A DNA stretch of 64,000 nucleotides from Paenibacillus harenae (GCF_030812415.1 NZ_JAUSST010000007.1:326648-390647); one strand, 5' to 3'; positions 7,510-17,587 are shown, numbered from the stretch's first letter. Translations and numbers: made by a program. The notes: generated by a model from the letters alone, not told the origin.

Positions 7510-7985
7510 TTACTGTTTCTCGAATACCCAGATCGTGCTAGAATCCGTGGAACCTGTGTTCCATTTTGCTTCGAAACATTTTGGGTATCTCCATACCAGA
7601 CTTTTCCAGCATTTGCGCGCGCACCGTATATCGCGATACAATCATCATGAGTACGGAAAAATACGTCATTGATAGTAATATTTTTACCGCCAAATACATC
7701 TATCCCATCCACATTTTGTATAGTGAGCGGATTTTCCTATTTTATCGGGACGATCAAGCACACCACGGCCTATAACTTTGGCATTGGTGGCATTATCCAT
7801 ATTAATCCCGCCTGGATGACCGCTCCACCAGCGATGTAAAGCGTCTTGCCGCTTGACACGGGATAGTCCTGTTGATAAAGTCCCGGTCCAAGATAGATGA
7901 CATCAGGGTCGGTAGGACTCGGAGGATTGACTTCCAATGGATTGGCAAAGATCATTAAATTGCGATTTACATTTGTGTTACTTGT
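7510..7985 (-). pseudogene. Broken GH28 polygalacturonase-like gene
   Basis: Pieces of one right-handed beta-helix glycoside hydrolase (GH28 type) lie in three frames. The upstream piece reads YLGPGLYQQDYPVSSGKTLY and AGGAVIQAG; after a frame change near 7811 the sense resumes as NATNAKVIGRGVLDRPDK; after a second change near 7740 it continues NVDGIDVFGGKNITINDVFF and THDDCIAIYGARAN. The last piece, KWNTGSTDSSTIWVFEKQ, is in yet another frame and stops at 7512-7510. A working GH28 needs more than 350 residues, so large parts are also deleted. It directly follows the acetylesterase gene and was probably the last gene of this pectin/xylan operon. Confidence 0.85.
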
Positions 7986-8667
7986 TGTTCGTACCGAATA
8001 ATGTTCCAACATTCAGGTTCAGCTTGATGATGGCATCGGCCACCATTCGTGCGACAGCCTCTGCACCTTGCTCATTCAGATGCGTATTGTCTTCGATCCC
8101 TTCAGGGTAATTCCGATGTTCGCCAGGGCGCAGCCAGGTCAGCCATTCTCTCGATTTGGCGTCTCCCATTTCCTTGAACGCGACGGCGCTTCGGCCGCAC
8201 AGATCGATAAAAGGGACTTTCTCCTGAACGGCGAGCGCTTCCATCGATCTTGGATAGTCGCCATGAGTGTTGATTAATAGGCCATCAACGTCAAAATGTC
8301 TGCGGCAAATGGACGAGATGAGCACGGGATGCGCCCCCTTCGCTCTCGCTCCGTCGATATACTGCCATAGATACCGATGGTACGTGCTCCAGGGACTTGT
8401 ATGTCTTTCGGCATCTTCCTTACTGTCGTTGTGACCGAATTGAATAAACAAGAAGTCGCCCGGCTTGATCGTCTGTAAAATTTCTTCGAGCCTTCCTTCC
8501 TCGATAAAGCTCTTGGAGCTTCTCCCGCACACGGCCTTATTCATGACCCGAGCGGAATCGGGGATAAATAAATGGAGCTTGTTCCCCCAGCCTTGCATAG
8601 GGTGCGATTCAGGCGGATAATCCGCCATTGTCGAATCGCCGGCCAAATAAATCGTTGTTTTTCCCAA
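7978..8667 (-). CDS. Rhamnogalacturonan acetylesterase-like SGNH hydrolase
   Basis: A 229-residue GDSL/SGNH esterase. All four blocks are visible: GDSTMADYP (catalytic Ser, block I), GRSSKSF (Gly, block II), QFGHNDSKED (Asn, block III) and EDNTHLNEQGAE (Asp/His, block V). This arrangement matches the RhgT/YesT family that removes acetyl groups from rhamnogalacturonan. There is no signal peptide, so it acts on imported oligosaccharides. The start is a TTG with GGTGGTGAG upstream. The C terminus runs into the GH28 remnant, and the last residues (NVGTLFGTNNK) may have been changed by that decay. It is part of the minus-strand polysaccharide operon. Confidence 0.9.
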   Translation of the reverse strand: MGKTTIYLAGDSTMADYPPESHPMQGWGNKLHLFIPDSARVMNKAVCGRSSKSFIEEGRLEEILQTIKPGDFLFIQFGHNDSKEDAERHTSPWSTYHRYLWQYIDGARAKGAHPVLISSICRRHFDVDGLLINTHGDYPRSMEALAVQEKVPFIDLCGRSAVAFKEMGDAKSREWLTWLRPGEHRNYPEGIEDNTHLNEQGAEAVARMVADAIIKLNLNVGTLFGTNNK

Positions 8668-8740
8668 AATATCTCACCACCGACCACCGAATGTTAATAA
8701 ATGTTCAAGAATGACAGCAAGAAACCCTTAAAATTGACGC

Positions 8741-10804
8741 TTAAACGCCGAACTTATCCGCCAGCCTCATAGCCAGCTCGTCATCCGAGAGAGGATTGCG
8801 GTGCGTGTTCTCCAAATAAATATATTTCTCCGTTTCCGGCATCAGAAAACGCTTGTACCACGCGAAGAAATCGGGGCTGTCGCCGTGCATGCGCAGCCAG
8901 CGGCGAAGCGTGTCCATATTTTGCACCGTGCTCTCGATATTCGTCAGCCAGTCCGCCCGGAAGAAATGAGCCCACTTTCCATGCTCGGCTTCCTGCAGCG
9001 CGACTTGGCCCTTCCGATAGTTCCACATCGCTTGCGATGCATACACGAACGCCAGCGGATAGTTTCCTTCACGGTAAGCGGAGTACGATCTCCCAAGTGC
9101 GTCGAAGCCCTCGCAGCCGGATAAATGCAGCTCTACGTGCAGCAGCAAATGATCCTTCAGCCGGCGGCGATCCGGTTCCGCAAGCTCTGGAAGCAGCCGT
9201 TCGATCCGTTCCTTCAGCTCGCGCCACCCCTGGACGGCATCCGCGCATGTCCGGCGAAACCATTCAACTTGCTCCGGAAAATCGGCTACTCCCGTCGCCC
9301 AATACAAGCGGCGATCCCTATGTTCCGATCTTCCCTGCAACCAGTGTCCGACGATTTGACGGGCCGGATGGTGATAGAACTCGTCCCCCGCCCGGTCGTC
9401 ATCGTTCGGGCCATAAGGAATCGTCCGCCGTGCATAGTCGCGGAACATCTCGGCGATTTCCGAAGAACCTGAAGGGAACATCCGACGGACAAACGACCCA
9501 AGATGCTCATCCGTATCCGCCTCCCCCCGCGTCCACAGCTCCCGTATCAAGTCCAGCGTATAGACATGCGGCCGGATGTTGCCGCTATTCACGAGCACGT
9601 AATCCTTCGCGCGAGCCCGAAATGAATTCATTACCTCATCTGTGATCAACTTCGCTGGAGCCGGGAATAACGACAAATGATTGGAGGCCTGAAGATCGTG
9701 GAACGTCACATGGTAGTAAATGCCGTGCTTGCCGTCATCCGCTGGACCGGGCAAGGACGGAATTCGCAGGTTTTCGTTGCCGTTGCGGCGGGACACCATC
9801 TTGCCGTATCCGTTATCTGCCCATACCTTGATAATGTCATCGGGAATGGAGATATACCCTGCTTTGTACAATTCGGAGATCTCCCCATACAACGCGACGC
9901 AGCACTGCGGATCGGTCACCTTGCTGCGGACCATCTCGTATTGTTTGCGTACGACTCGGCTGATCATTTCACCGCGCTTCTCGGGCGTGTCGAATGCGGG
10001 ATCCTGAATCCAGAAAGGCTGATCTCCTTGTCCCCGGAAAGATAGTACCCAAACAATGTTGCGGTCCTTCTGCTTCTCGATCGCTTCTTCCCATAATGCT
10101 TCGAACATCTCCGGGTTCTCTTGATAGCTCGCTTTCTTTCCTTCATACGCTCTCAGAAACATCTCGGCGCCCAATGGCTCTGCATGGTGATGGGTAATCC
10201 ATAATCCCATCTCCGCAGCCAGATCGGCATGCACGCCGTGCCTCGGCAGGTCGGTGCCGGGAATGACCATATTCCCTCCGCAGCGCAGCAGCGCTTCAAA
10301 TACAGGCTGCCATACCTCGCGAGTCGGCGGATACTCATCCTTCCAGCCGATCAGGCACACCTCGTCGTTGACGAACCAACCGCGGAACCGGACGAACGGC
10401 TCCGTCGAATCGCAATCGCACTCCGGAAGCTCGACGCGGCTTCGCCGCACGGGAGGAAGGTCCGCCCAGAACCAGAACGGATCGACGCCGAGGTGCTTTC
10501 CGCTATATTCGAGCATGCCGTAGACCAGTCCGAGATCGTCGCCCGCAACAATGTGAAGCTGTGTTCTGCCACCATCCTTCACGAAGCGGAAGCTAAACGC
10601 TTCCGGCCGTTCCGGGCACCGGTCTTCGGGCACAGCATAGCGGACGACCACGTCGGCCTGCTCATCCTCCGCCGAGATGAGTCTTGGAATAGCGCCAAAA
10701 ACCTGTTCATGGTCCCGCTTCACCATTTCCAAAGCATGGCGGATTGGCGAAGCCGGATTTTTCGGAATGCGGTAAGTCGTATTACGGTCAATGATAAGCG
10801 CCAA
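8741..10804 (-). CDS. GH115-like alpha-glucuronidase family protein
   Basis: A 687-residue protein with the GH115 pattern: an N-terminal domain with DDLGLVYGMLEYSGKHLGVD, then FRGWFVNDEVCLIGWKDE, FEALLRCGGNMVIPGTDLPR, AAEMGLWITHHHAEPLG, and a C-terminal helical part. GH115 enzymes remove (4-O-methyl-)glucuronic acid from xylan. It is shorter than most (800-1000 residues) and has no signal peptide, which suggests action on imported oligosaccharides. The start is TTG with a strong GGAGG site. It follows the GH43-like gene after 97 bp. The activity is inferred from family membership; the exact catalytic residues were not verified. Confidence 0.75.
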   Translation of the reverse strand: MALIIDRNTTYRIPKNPASPIRHALEMVKRDHEQVFGAIPRLISAEDEQADVVVRYAVPEDRCPERPEAFSFRFVKDGGRTQLHIVAGDDLGLVYGMLEYSGKHLGVDPFWFWADLPPVRRSRVELPECDCDSTEPFVRFRGWFVNDEVCLIGWKDEYPPTREVWQPVFEALLRCGGNMVIPGTDLPRHGVHADLAAEMGLWITHHHAEPLGAEMFLRAYEGKKASYQENPEMFEALWEEAIEKQKDRNIVWVLSFRGQGDQPFWIQDPAFDTPEKRGEMISRVVRKQYEMVRSKVTDPQCCVALYGEISELYKAGYISIPDDIIKVWADNGYGKMVSRRNGNENLRIPSLPGPADDGKHGIYYHVTFHDLQASNHLSLFPAPAKLITDEVMNSFRARAKDYVLVNSGNIRPHVYTLDLIRELWTRGEADTDEHLGSFVRRMFPSGSSEIAEMFRDYARRTIPYGPNDDDRAGDEFYHHPARQIVGHWLQGRSEHRDRRLYWATGVADFPEQVEWFRRTCADAVQGWRELKERIERLLPELAEPDRRRLKDHLLLHVELHLSGCEGFDALGRSYSAYREGNYPLAFVYASQAMWNYRKGQVALQEAEHGKWAHFFRADWLTNIESTVQNMDTLRRWLRMHGDSPDFFAWYKRFLMPETEKYIYLENTHRNPLSDDELAMRLADKFGV

Positions 10805-10901
10805 CTTAAGTTTCCTCCTATTATAGGGATCTTCGAGCGGAGCTCAAAGTCTCTCCTTTTAATGAAGCCGTCAGCCCTTCAACGAGCCGAGCAGTTTCAG
10901 G

Positions 10902-12170
10902 TCAAGTGCAGACTTTAACACTTTCAAGTGTTACGAAGTAGTCATCACTGCCGAATTGCGTACCGTCTTTTTTATACCAGACCCCATTTTCGCCCATTAC
11001 TCCGACTTTCAGCGTATAGCTTCCATGTGAAAGTTTCGGGGAAACGTATTTCATATTGGAATCCGGCACCAAACTGTAAAAATCAATAATTGCGTGATGA
11101 ATACGTTCGCCTGTGTCATCATAGATGGAAAACTCCGCATAGCCGCCATGACAATCACTTATCCCGTAAACCATAATTTGTGATCCTTCAAAGGGATAAC
11201 TCACTGAATCTCCTCGCCCATTTGAACGAGACGGCAAAGGTTCATTCATGCCTTCTAGAAAAACCTGGGAAATCGATTCACTCGCCCATACCGGCCAATA
11301 TTCAGGGATGGAGCAAATGTCTTCTCGAACTGTGATGGGCAGCCAAACCTGTGTGGCGCTTGAAGCTTGACGAGGAAATGACCAACGATCCCCCATATAA
11401 ATCGGTACTGTTTCCCCATCTGCTTCTAACGAAAAGACAAAGGAACACTGAGAGTTATAGGTTAAACTGCCTTTCGGACAAAATAATCCTTGTTCTTTCC
11501 AAGGTCCATGTAAGTTGTTCGAAACGAAATAATAGTTGTCATTTCTTTCCCAACTCGTTTTATTGGAAAACATCATAAAATAGTTGTCCCCGTGGCGGAA
11601 CATGGCCGGTGATTCACCGCCAGGCGCAATATTTTCCGCAACCTTTTCTACTGCGGTCAGACAGTCATCGCTTAACCGATAAATGTCGCCCTCGTGAAGC
11701 AATAAATAAGCTGTTCCATTCTCGTCAACGAAGGTGCCCATATCCCACATTCTTATGGGCTTCCCTTCGAAAAGCAGCAATCCTTGAAACTTGAATGTAC
11801 CGTCAATCGTATCGCAAGTCGCAAGCCCTATGCACGGATCCGCGTATTTCAAATTATCCGTGTGCATCAACATGACAAAGGTGTCGGTTTTATGATTCTT
11901 TAATACCTTTACCCGTTCTCCAATTCGATCAGGCCCAAGAAGCCCTTGCTCCTGCGGCGGCAATGCCAAGCCTTCAAAATGCCAATCCGATAGGTTATAA
12001 GAGGAGTAACACGAAAAACCCACGAACTTATTAACATCGTTCGTTTTGTATTCTCCAAAAAGATAGTATTTATCTCCTTCCTTTAACATACAAGCACCGT
12101 GTGCATTGACCGTCTCCCCATTTTGATCGAACCACGGTACCCCATTGAAAATATAAGCTTTATTCATCAT
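10902..12170 (-). CDS. GH43-like beta-propeller glycosidase with C-terminal domain
   Basis: A 422-residue protein. The first 300 residues resemble a five-bladed GH43/GH117-type propeller: AHGACMLKEGDKYYLFGEY, WDMGTFVDENGTAYLLLHEG, GGESPAMFRHGDNYFMMFSN and YMGDRWSFPRQASSATQVWL. The acidic residues of such enzymes would be the Asp in MWDMGTF and the Glu in GGESPAM (inference). The last 110 residues form a beta-rich, carbohydrate-binding-like domain (SYPFEGSQIMVYG). Without a signal peptide it should act in the cytoplasm on side chains of imported oligosaccharides. It lies between permease and GH115 genes in one operon. Confidence 0.75.
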   Translation of the reverse strand: MMNKAYIFNGVPWFDQNGETVNAHGACMLKEGDKYYLFGEYKTNDVNKFVGFSCYSSYNLSDWHFEGLALPPQEQGLLGPDRIGERVKVLKNHKTDTFVMLMHTDNLKYADPCIGLATCDTIDGTFKFQGLLLFEGKPIRMWDMGTFVDENGTAYLLLHEGDIYRLSDDCLTAVEKVAENIAPGGESPAMFRHGDNYFMMFSNKTSWERNDNYYFVSNNLHGPWKEQGLFCPKGSLTYNSQCSFVFSLEADGETVPIYMGDRWSFPRQASSATQVWLPITVREDICSIPEYWPVWASESISQVFLEGMNEPLPSRSNGRGDSVSYPFEGSQIMVYGISDCHGGYAEFSIYDDTGERIHHAIIDFYSLVPDSNMKYVSPKLSHGSYTLKVGVMGENGVWYKKDGTQFGSDDYFVTLESVKVCT

Positions 12171-12195
12171 GATTTTATCCTCATCCCAGCTCGAT

Positions 12196-13065
12196 TTATC
12201 CCTTAAGCGATCCGATGAACATGCCTTTGTTGAAATACTTCTGCAGGAACGGATAAATGACCAGCAGAGGAATTGCCGTAATCAGGATCGCCGCCATACG
12301 CGCCGACGGAGTGTACGTAAATATCGGTTCGGCAAGCTGACCGATTTTCTCGTCTTCCAGGATTAACATCTGTCTCAGAAATACTTGCAGCGGCCATTTC
12401 GAAGCATCGTTAAAATAGATCACGGCCGAAAAATAAGTATTCCAGTTTCCCACAATACCAAACAAGGTAAACGTAGCGATCACAGGCTTGGCCAAAGGAA
12501 GGATGATCGTTCCAAAAAGCCTCCATTCCCCGCATCCGTCGATCCTTGCAGATTCCTTAAGCTCATAAGGAATCGATCCGAAGAAGCCGCGCATGACAAT
12601 TACGCTAAACGCACTGACGGCTCCCGGCAACCAAAGCGCCCAATACGTATCGATGAGATGAAGACCGGACACGACCAGGTAACTTGGGATAAGACCGCCG
12701 GAGAATAGCATCGTAAACAAAATCATAAAATTAATCGCCGTTCGACCCTTGAGCCAACGTTCCGACAACCCGTATCCCATCATAGAAGTTAATGTCATAC
12801 TGATGATGGTTCCGAAGAAGGTAATGATGACGGAGCTCTTTAACGCGCCAACGAAGCTGGGGTTGTACAACAAATATTGATAGGCTTCGAGCGTCCAGGA
12901 GCTTGGGATGAGGAAGAATCCCCGCGTGTAATAGTCCCGCTCCGGCGCGAACGAAGTTGAGATGACATAGAACAATGGAAACAGGATCAACAGCGTGAAA
13001 GCGATCAAGAAGGCGTATACGAAGACCGTAAAAACCCGGTCGCCCTTCGACATTAGTTTCACCAT
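12196..13065 (-). CDS. Sugar ABC transporter permease, LplC/MalG type
   Basis: A 289-residue membrane protein with six predicted helices. The loop PYELKESARIDGCGEWRLFG and then TIILPLAKPV is the EAA motif that contacts the ATPase. It ends with the family-typical basic tail LQKYFNKGMFIGSLKG. With the upstream LplB-like permease (1-nt overlap at 13065) and the lipoprotein it forms a CUT1 importer for oligosaccharides. No ATPase gene lies in the operon; a shared MsmX-like ATPase elsewhere is usual in these bacteria. Confidence 0.93.
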   Translation of the reverse strand: MVKLMSKGDRVFTVFVYAFLIAFTLLILFPLFYVISTSFAPERDYYTRGFFLIPSSWTLEAYQYLLYNPSFVGALKSSVIITFFGTIISMTLTSMMGYGLSERWLKGRTAINFMILFTMLFSGGLIPSYLVVSGLHLIDTYWALWLPGAVSAFSVIVMRGFFGSIPYELKESARIDGCGEWRLFGTIILPLAKPVIATFTLFGIVGNWNTYFSAVIYFNDASKWPLQVFLRQMLILEDEKIGQLAEPIFTYTPSARMAAILITAIPLLVIYPFLQKYFNKGMFIGSLKG

Positions 13066-14024
13066 TAGTAGACTCCCTCCTCTCCGAGCCGCTTGGCGAT
13101 CGTATTGGCTGCGACAATCATTACGAGTCCAACGACGGATTTAAACAATCCGACCGCAGTCGAGTAGCTGAAGTCACCCTGCACGAGACCTATGCGGTAC
13201 ACGTACGTTTCGAATACGTCCGACACTTGCAGGTTCAACGGATTTTGCAGCAAGAAAATATGTTCGAAGCCAACATCGATAAAACTGCCGAGCCGCAAAA
13301 TAAACATAATCACAATGATGGTCTTCAACGATGGCAACGTAATATGCCAGATCTGACGCAGCCTGCTGGCGCCGTCCACCGTTGCGGCCTCATACAATGC
13401 CGGATCGATCGAGGCGATCGCCGCCAAATAGATAATTGCGCCCCAACCGGCCCCTTGCCAAATATTATGGAATAACCAGAGGGGGCGAAAATAGTCCGGA
13501 TTTGTCATAAAATCGATGCGTGCATATCCTAAAGCATCGAGGAGAACGTTCAAGCCGCCATCCTGCGAACGCATGAACAACACCGTGATCCCTACGATAA
13601 CGACCCAGGATAAAAAATGCGGCGCGTATAATATGGTTTGCATGGTGTTTTTAAAATATTTGATTCTTACTTCATTGAGCAGGAGCGCAAGCAGAATTGG
13701 AAAAGGGAAACCGATGAACGTATCCAGCAGATTCAGGTACAATGTGTTTTTCAACAGAAGCAAGAAGTCCTGTTCCGAAAAGAGTCGGACGAAATTTTGG
13801 AATCCGATCCACTCGCTCTTCCAGACGCCTCGGAACGGCGTGTAGTCTTTAAATGCGATGAACACACCAAACATCGGTAGGTAGCGAAAAATGACGAATA
13901 ACAGCACCCCGGGGAAAATCATCAAATAAAACGGGAATGCGCGTTTCATATACCTCGCTCTTGCATTCGCCGCAGCAATCCTTTTGACTCCAACAGACTG
14001 AGATTGTATGGCGGATTGACTCAT
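13065..14024 (-). CDS. Sugar ABC transporter permease, LplB type
   Basis: A 319-residue protein with a cytoplasmic, Arg/Lys-rich N terminus, six membrane segments and the EAA loop DPALYEAATVDGASRLRQIW plus HITLPSLKTI. Its C-terminal KRLGEEGVY is typical of LplB-like permeases paired with LipO/LplA binding proteins. The stop codon overlaps the start of the second permease. It imports oligosaccharides together with that permease and the lipoprotein encoded upstream. Confidence 0.93.
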   Translation of the reverse strand: MSQSAIQSQSVGVKRIAAANARARYMKRAFPFYLMIFPGVLLFVIFRYLPMFGVFIAFKDYTPFRGVWKSEWIGFQNFVRLFSEQDFLLLLKNTLYLNLLDTFIGFPFPILLALLLNEVRIKYFKNTMQTILYAPHFLSWVVIVGITVLFMRSQDGGLNVLLDALGYARIDFMTNPDYFRPLWLFHNIWQGAGWGAIIYLAAIASIDPALYEAATVDGASRLRQIWHITLPSLKTIIVIMFILRLGSFIDVGFEHIFLLQNPLNLQVSDVFETYVYRIGLVQGDFSYSTAVGLFKSVVGLVMIVAANTIAKRLGEEGVY

Positions 14025-14126
14025 AACCTCTTAGCTCCCTCCTATTCCGTCGCGGGCACAACCGCCAAGAGCAGGACAGGCCGCAAGTGAAGTTGCGGCC
14101 TGCCTAAACCATGCTCTTGAAATCGG

Positions 14127-15668
14127 TTATTTGTTGGCTGCTTCGTTAATTTCTTTAATGATTTGTTCTCCGCCGTTTGCCATCCAGTCCTTGGAAGCCT
14201 GTTCGATATATTCGATCGGTTGTTTGCCAACAATGATCTGTAAAACAGCTTCCTCGAACTTGGTGTTCAAATTCGCCCATTTATCCTTGTACGTATTCGA
14301 ATAGAATTCGAGTCCCCCGGCATCATTCGTCCACGGATATTGTTTTGCGAGCTCCGTATAGGCATTATGACGTTGTATATCTTCCTCAGTCGACCAGGCG
14401 AAAATAATAAAATCGGTGCCGGGACGGGTAAACAATGAGCTGTTCAAGAACCGGGGAAAGCCGCTTTCCCACTTGTCGGTGACTTCGTATTTGCCCTCTG
14501 CGTTTTTCTTATAGTGAATGCCTTCGATGCCATTCTTCATGACCGAGGTGCCTTCATCGGTGACCCACCAATCGAAGATTTGCAGGATCCGATCAATCTT
14601 GTCCGCATCCGCTTTGGCGTTGATGACTACCTTGTCCAAGCCGTTCACATATGCATTGTTTCCTCGATCCCCCTTCGGACCGATAGGCGGAGCCATCGGA
14701 GCGACCACCGGATTCAAATTCGGGTTGTTTTTCTTGATGTCCCCTTGGAGCAGATGGTAGCCGTTGTGATAGTTGAACACTCCCAGCTTGTTACCCTTCA
14801 TCATATCCTCAACTTCATTGCCTTTGCGAAGCACGAAGTCTCTATCCAGTACACCTTCGTCATAAGCCTTCTTCATGAAGGCAAGATAAGCCTTATACTC
14901 CTCTACTTGCGTCTGCCGCGGGATCAGCTTTCCGTCTTTCTCCATCCATTCATTCGCAATGCCGAACGCATTCCGGATCTGTGGAAGAGATCCAGTGAAG
15001 CCGATCGTATCGCCGTTAACGCCGTTCTTGTCGGGATCCTGCGTCGCGAATGCCTTTGCGATTTCATAAAACTTGTCGATCGTAAACTCATCGGCAGTCG
15101 GAAGCGTTATCCCCAGGTTGTCCAACCAGTCCTGACGAATTTGTACCGTGTCCCGGACGATCCAGGAGATATTAGTTAACCCGAATATCTTATCGCTCGG
15201 ATTCAGCATTTTCACCGCTTCGTGGTCGGCCGGATATGCCTTGTTCAGGTTCGGGTAATTCGGCAATAATGGCATCAAATCTACGAATGCGCCTTCGGAT
15301 TGCCAATTAAGAAAATCAGATCCGCCGATGCTGTAAACGTCCGGAAGATCACCTGAGGCTGCAATGACCTTAAACTTTTCGCCGTATTCTCCTCCGTTAA
15401 TGATCTGCAGCTTGAGGTCGATATTGAATTTCTTGTTCAAATACTGGATGGTCGGGTGATCCTCCGCCCATTTCGCACCATTCCAATATTTTACGGCGAT
15501 CGTGATTGGAATCTTTTTTTCATTATTCGCCGCTTGCTCGGTTGGGGCCGCCTCCGTGTTTGTCGACGTGTTTTCCGTCGTTGCATTTCCGCCGCTGTTG
15601 CCGGCTGAACAACCGACAACCAGGCTGAGAGACAGCAACAACAATGTAACCACTTTCAAAAGCTTCAT
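14127..15668 (-). CDS. Extracellular sugar-binding lipoprotein (LipO/LplA type)
   Basis: A 513-residue solute-binding protein. The N terminus is a lipoprotein signal (LLLLSLSLVVGCSAGN, lipobox Cys about residue 20) followed by a Thr/Asn/Glu-rich linker. The long length and C-terminal PIEYIEQASKDWMANGGEQI are typical of binding proteins paired with LplB/LplC permeases. It captures oligosaccharides outside the membrane. It is the first gene of the operon; the ribosome site GGGGAG and a -10 box TATAAT (15713-15708) lie upstream, and the YesN/YesM system is encoded just before it. Confidence 0.93.
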   Translation of the reverse strand: MKLLKVVTLLLLSLSLVVGCSAGNSGGNATTENTSTNTEAAPTEQAANNEKKIPITIAVKYWNGAKWAEDHPTIQYLNKKFNIDLKLQIINGGEYGEKFKVIAASGDLPDVYSIGGSDFLNWQSEGAFVDLMPLLPNYPNLNKAYPADHEAVKMLNPSDKIFGLTNISWIVRDTVQIRQDWLDNLGITLPTADEFTIDKFYEIAKAFATQDPDKNGVNGDTIGFTGSLPQIRNAFGIANEWMEKDGKLIPRQTQVEEYKAYLAFMKKAYDEGVLDRDFVLRKGNEVEDMMKGNKLGVFNYHNGYHLLQGDIKKNNPNLNPVVAPMAPPIGPKGDRGNNAYVNGLDKVVINAKADADKIDRILQIFDWWVTDEGTSVMKNGIEGIHYKKNAEGKYEVTDKWESGFPRFLNSSLFTRPGTDFIIFAWSTEEDIQRHNAYTELAKQYPWTNDAGGLEFYSNTYKDKWANLNTKFEEAVLQIIVGKQPIEYIEQASKDWMANGGEQIIKEINEAANK

Positions 15669-15707
15669 TGTAACACTCCCCTAATGGTGTTTTTGTTTAC
15701 ATTGTTA

Positions 15708-15713
15708 ATTATA
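15708..15713 (-). promoter_or_regulatory. -10 box of the polysaccharide transport operon
   Basis: A perfect TATAAT at 15713-15708, 40 nt upstream of the binding-protein start. No good -35 box stands 16-18 nt away, which suits a promoter that needs an activator such as the adjacent YesN-like regulator. Confidence 0.5.
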
Positions 15714-15745
15714 GATCCTTCTCATACCTCTAAAATTGTACAATC

Positions 15746-17587
15746 TCACGAAATGTTATCCTTTTTTATGAACGGAATCCTTACCGAAATGACAGTCCCC
15801 TGATTCGGGAAGGAATGGATATCGACTCCGTAGTTTTGTCCGTAATAAAGTACCAGCCGGCTGTGTACATTTGTTAGTCCGAGTGATTGAGACGCTTTCA
15901 CTCCATGATTGGGCTGTTTGGTGATCATCATCAGCCGCTCTTTCAGATTTTGCAAAATAGTGTCATCGATTCCGGACCCATTGTCCGCAATCTCAATGAT
16001 CAAGTCATTTCCTTCGGGATACGCGCTGACCATAACTGCAGCCTTTCCATTACGGGGCTCAACCGCATATTTCACAGCATTCTCGACGATAGGCTGTATA
16101 GAAAGCTTGATAATGCGCGCGTGCTTATATTTATCATCCACATAAACATTGCTTTCGAAATGCCGGGTATACCGAATATGGATAATCTCAAGATATCTCT
16201 TCAGATGATCCAATTCCTCTGCAAGACTAATCTCCGACTGCTCCAGCTTTGCCGTAAACCTGTATAACGATGCCAAATTTTCCGCCATCTTTTCGATCTT
16301 CGGGACCTCCTCCAAATACGCGATACTTTTGATGATATCGAGCGTGTTATACAAGAGGTGCGGGTTGATTTGATTCTGCAGTGCATGAATCGTCGCTTCT
16401 TTCTGAAGCAGCTGCGTCTGGACTTCTTTAAGCTCCATTTTGTATACCGTATTTACCAGCTCACTCAGCCGTCCGGCCATACGATTGAAGCTTAAACTAA
16501 GCAACTGGATCTCGTCGCTCCCCGGAGTGACGGGCGCTCGTACGGTTAAATCGCCGGTCTGCAGCTTTTCCATCGCTCTTTTCAGCTCAATCATCGGCCT
16601 TGTAATACGATTTGCAGCGAACGGTACCGAAATCATGATGAGCAGAATAAGCAAACCCATCACGACGACGGCGGATATCTGCGCGATTTGCAGACCAGTG
16701 GCCATCTCCCCCAGAGGCACCAACGCAATCGTCTTCCAACCGGTCAGTTCGGAAATGCTGTAGGAAACAAGATACTGCTTGCCCTGCCATGTCTGAAGGG
16801 AGTTTGGCTTGCTAAGCGTAAGCCACGAAAGCTCGGTTTCCCCGATTGGGGAAGCGAGCATGTCCTCGTCGGGGTGGTATACGATTCTTCCGTCCGGGGA
16901 TACCATAAGGATGTAGCCCGTATCGCCTATCCGCATATTTCCAATCATGTTCTTGATTTCGGTCAATCTCATATGCAATACAAGCTGACCCGATAAAGTC
17001 GTATCTTTCACGTCAAAGATGGGAATGGCAACAGCAATGAGCGGAATGGTTCGACGGTCCTCGTAGAACGTCGGGAATATTTCCAGTTTTGTATTAAGGG
17101 GCCGTTGGTACCATAGAAGTCTTGCCAGCTCAGCATCCGTGAAAGAGCCCGACGCTTGCAAAACTCTTCGATCCTGCGACATAAGATAGATGTCCTCGAT
17201 CTCGGGATAATTAAACGCAATATACTTGTTAAGCATTTCTCTGATCATGTAACGATTCTCCAGACTCATCGTCGAATCGTCCCTGAGCCAATCCTGAATC
17301 AAGCTCGAATTGTCCTGCTGCAGTATGCTCGAATAACGCAGCACACCCGCGTTCATGGCGTATGTGGATCTGGCAATCTGTTGAAAATATATTTCCAACT
17401 GATGGTTCAGACTAACCGTTGTGGTTTCGGCAATATTGTAAAAATCCTGCTGCGTCGCCCGGCTGTAGTAGAAGTGAGAGATGTAGTTCATGGACAATAC
17501 AGCGATCAATGCAATACTGATAAAGCTGGCGACTATTTTCTGCTTTAAGGACAACCGTTGAAACCGCTGCTTCATATTCATTTTCAT
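15746..17587 (-). CDS. YesM-type sensor histidine kinase
   Basis: A 613-residue membrane kinase. It has one helix near residue 15-35 and another near 300-325, enclosing an extracellular Cache-like sensor (GDTGYILMVSPDGRIVYHPD). Next come a HAMP segment (ITRPMIELKRAMEKLQTGDL), the His_kinase motif QINPHLLYNTLDIIKS with the phospho-His, and an ATPase domain (ENAVKYAVEP, EIADNGSGID). The start overlaps the stop of the upstream response regulator by 4 nt. With that regulator it should control the adjacent polysaccharide operon in response to an extracellular sugar. Confidence 0.94.
   Translation of the reverse strand: MKMNMKQRFQRLSLKQKIVASFISIALIAVLSMNYISHFYYSRATQQDFYNIAETTTVSLNHQLEIYFQQIARSTYAMNAGVLRYSSILQQDNSSLIQDWLRDDSTMSLENRYMIREMLNKYIAFNYPEIEDIYLMSQDRRVLQASGSFTDAELARLLWYQRPLNTKLEIFPTFYEDRRTIPLIAVAIPIFDVKDTTLSGQLVLHMRLTEIKNMIGNMRIGDTGYILMVSPDGRIVYHPDEDMLASPIGETELSWLTLSKPNSLQTWQGKQYLVSYSISELTGWKTIALVPLGEMATGLQIAQISAVVVMGLLILLIMISVPFAANRITRPMIELKRAMEKLQTGDLTVRAPVTPGSDEIQLLSLSFNRMAGRLSELVNTVYKMELKEVQTQLLQKEATIHALQNQINPHLLYNTLDIIKSIAYLEEVPKIEKMAENLASLYRFTAKLEQSEISLAEELDHLKRYLEIIHIRYTRHFESNVYVDDKYKHARIIKLSIQPIVENAVKYAVEPRNGKAAVMVSAYPEGNDLIIEIADNGSGIDDTILQNLKERLMMITKQPNHGVKASQSLGLTNVHSRLVLYYGQNYGVDIHSFPNQGTVISVRIPFIKKDNIS

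Noticed and set aside
8701..8760. Opposite end of the Tn7-like element at TGTTCAAGAATGACA
   Set aside because: Only the first few bases resemble the glmS-proximal end; no 20-bp repeats follow.
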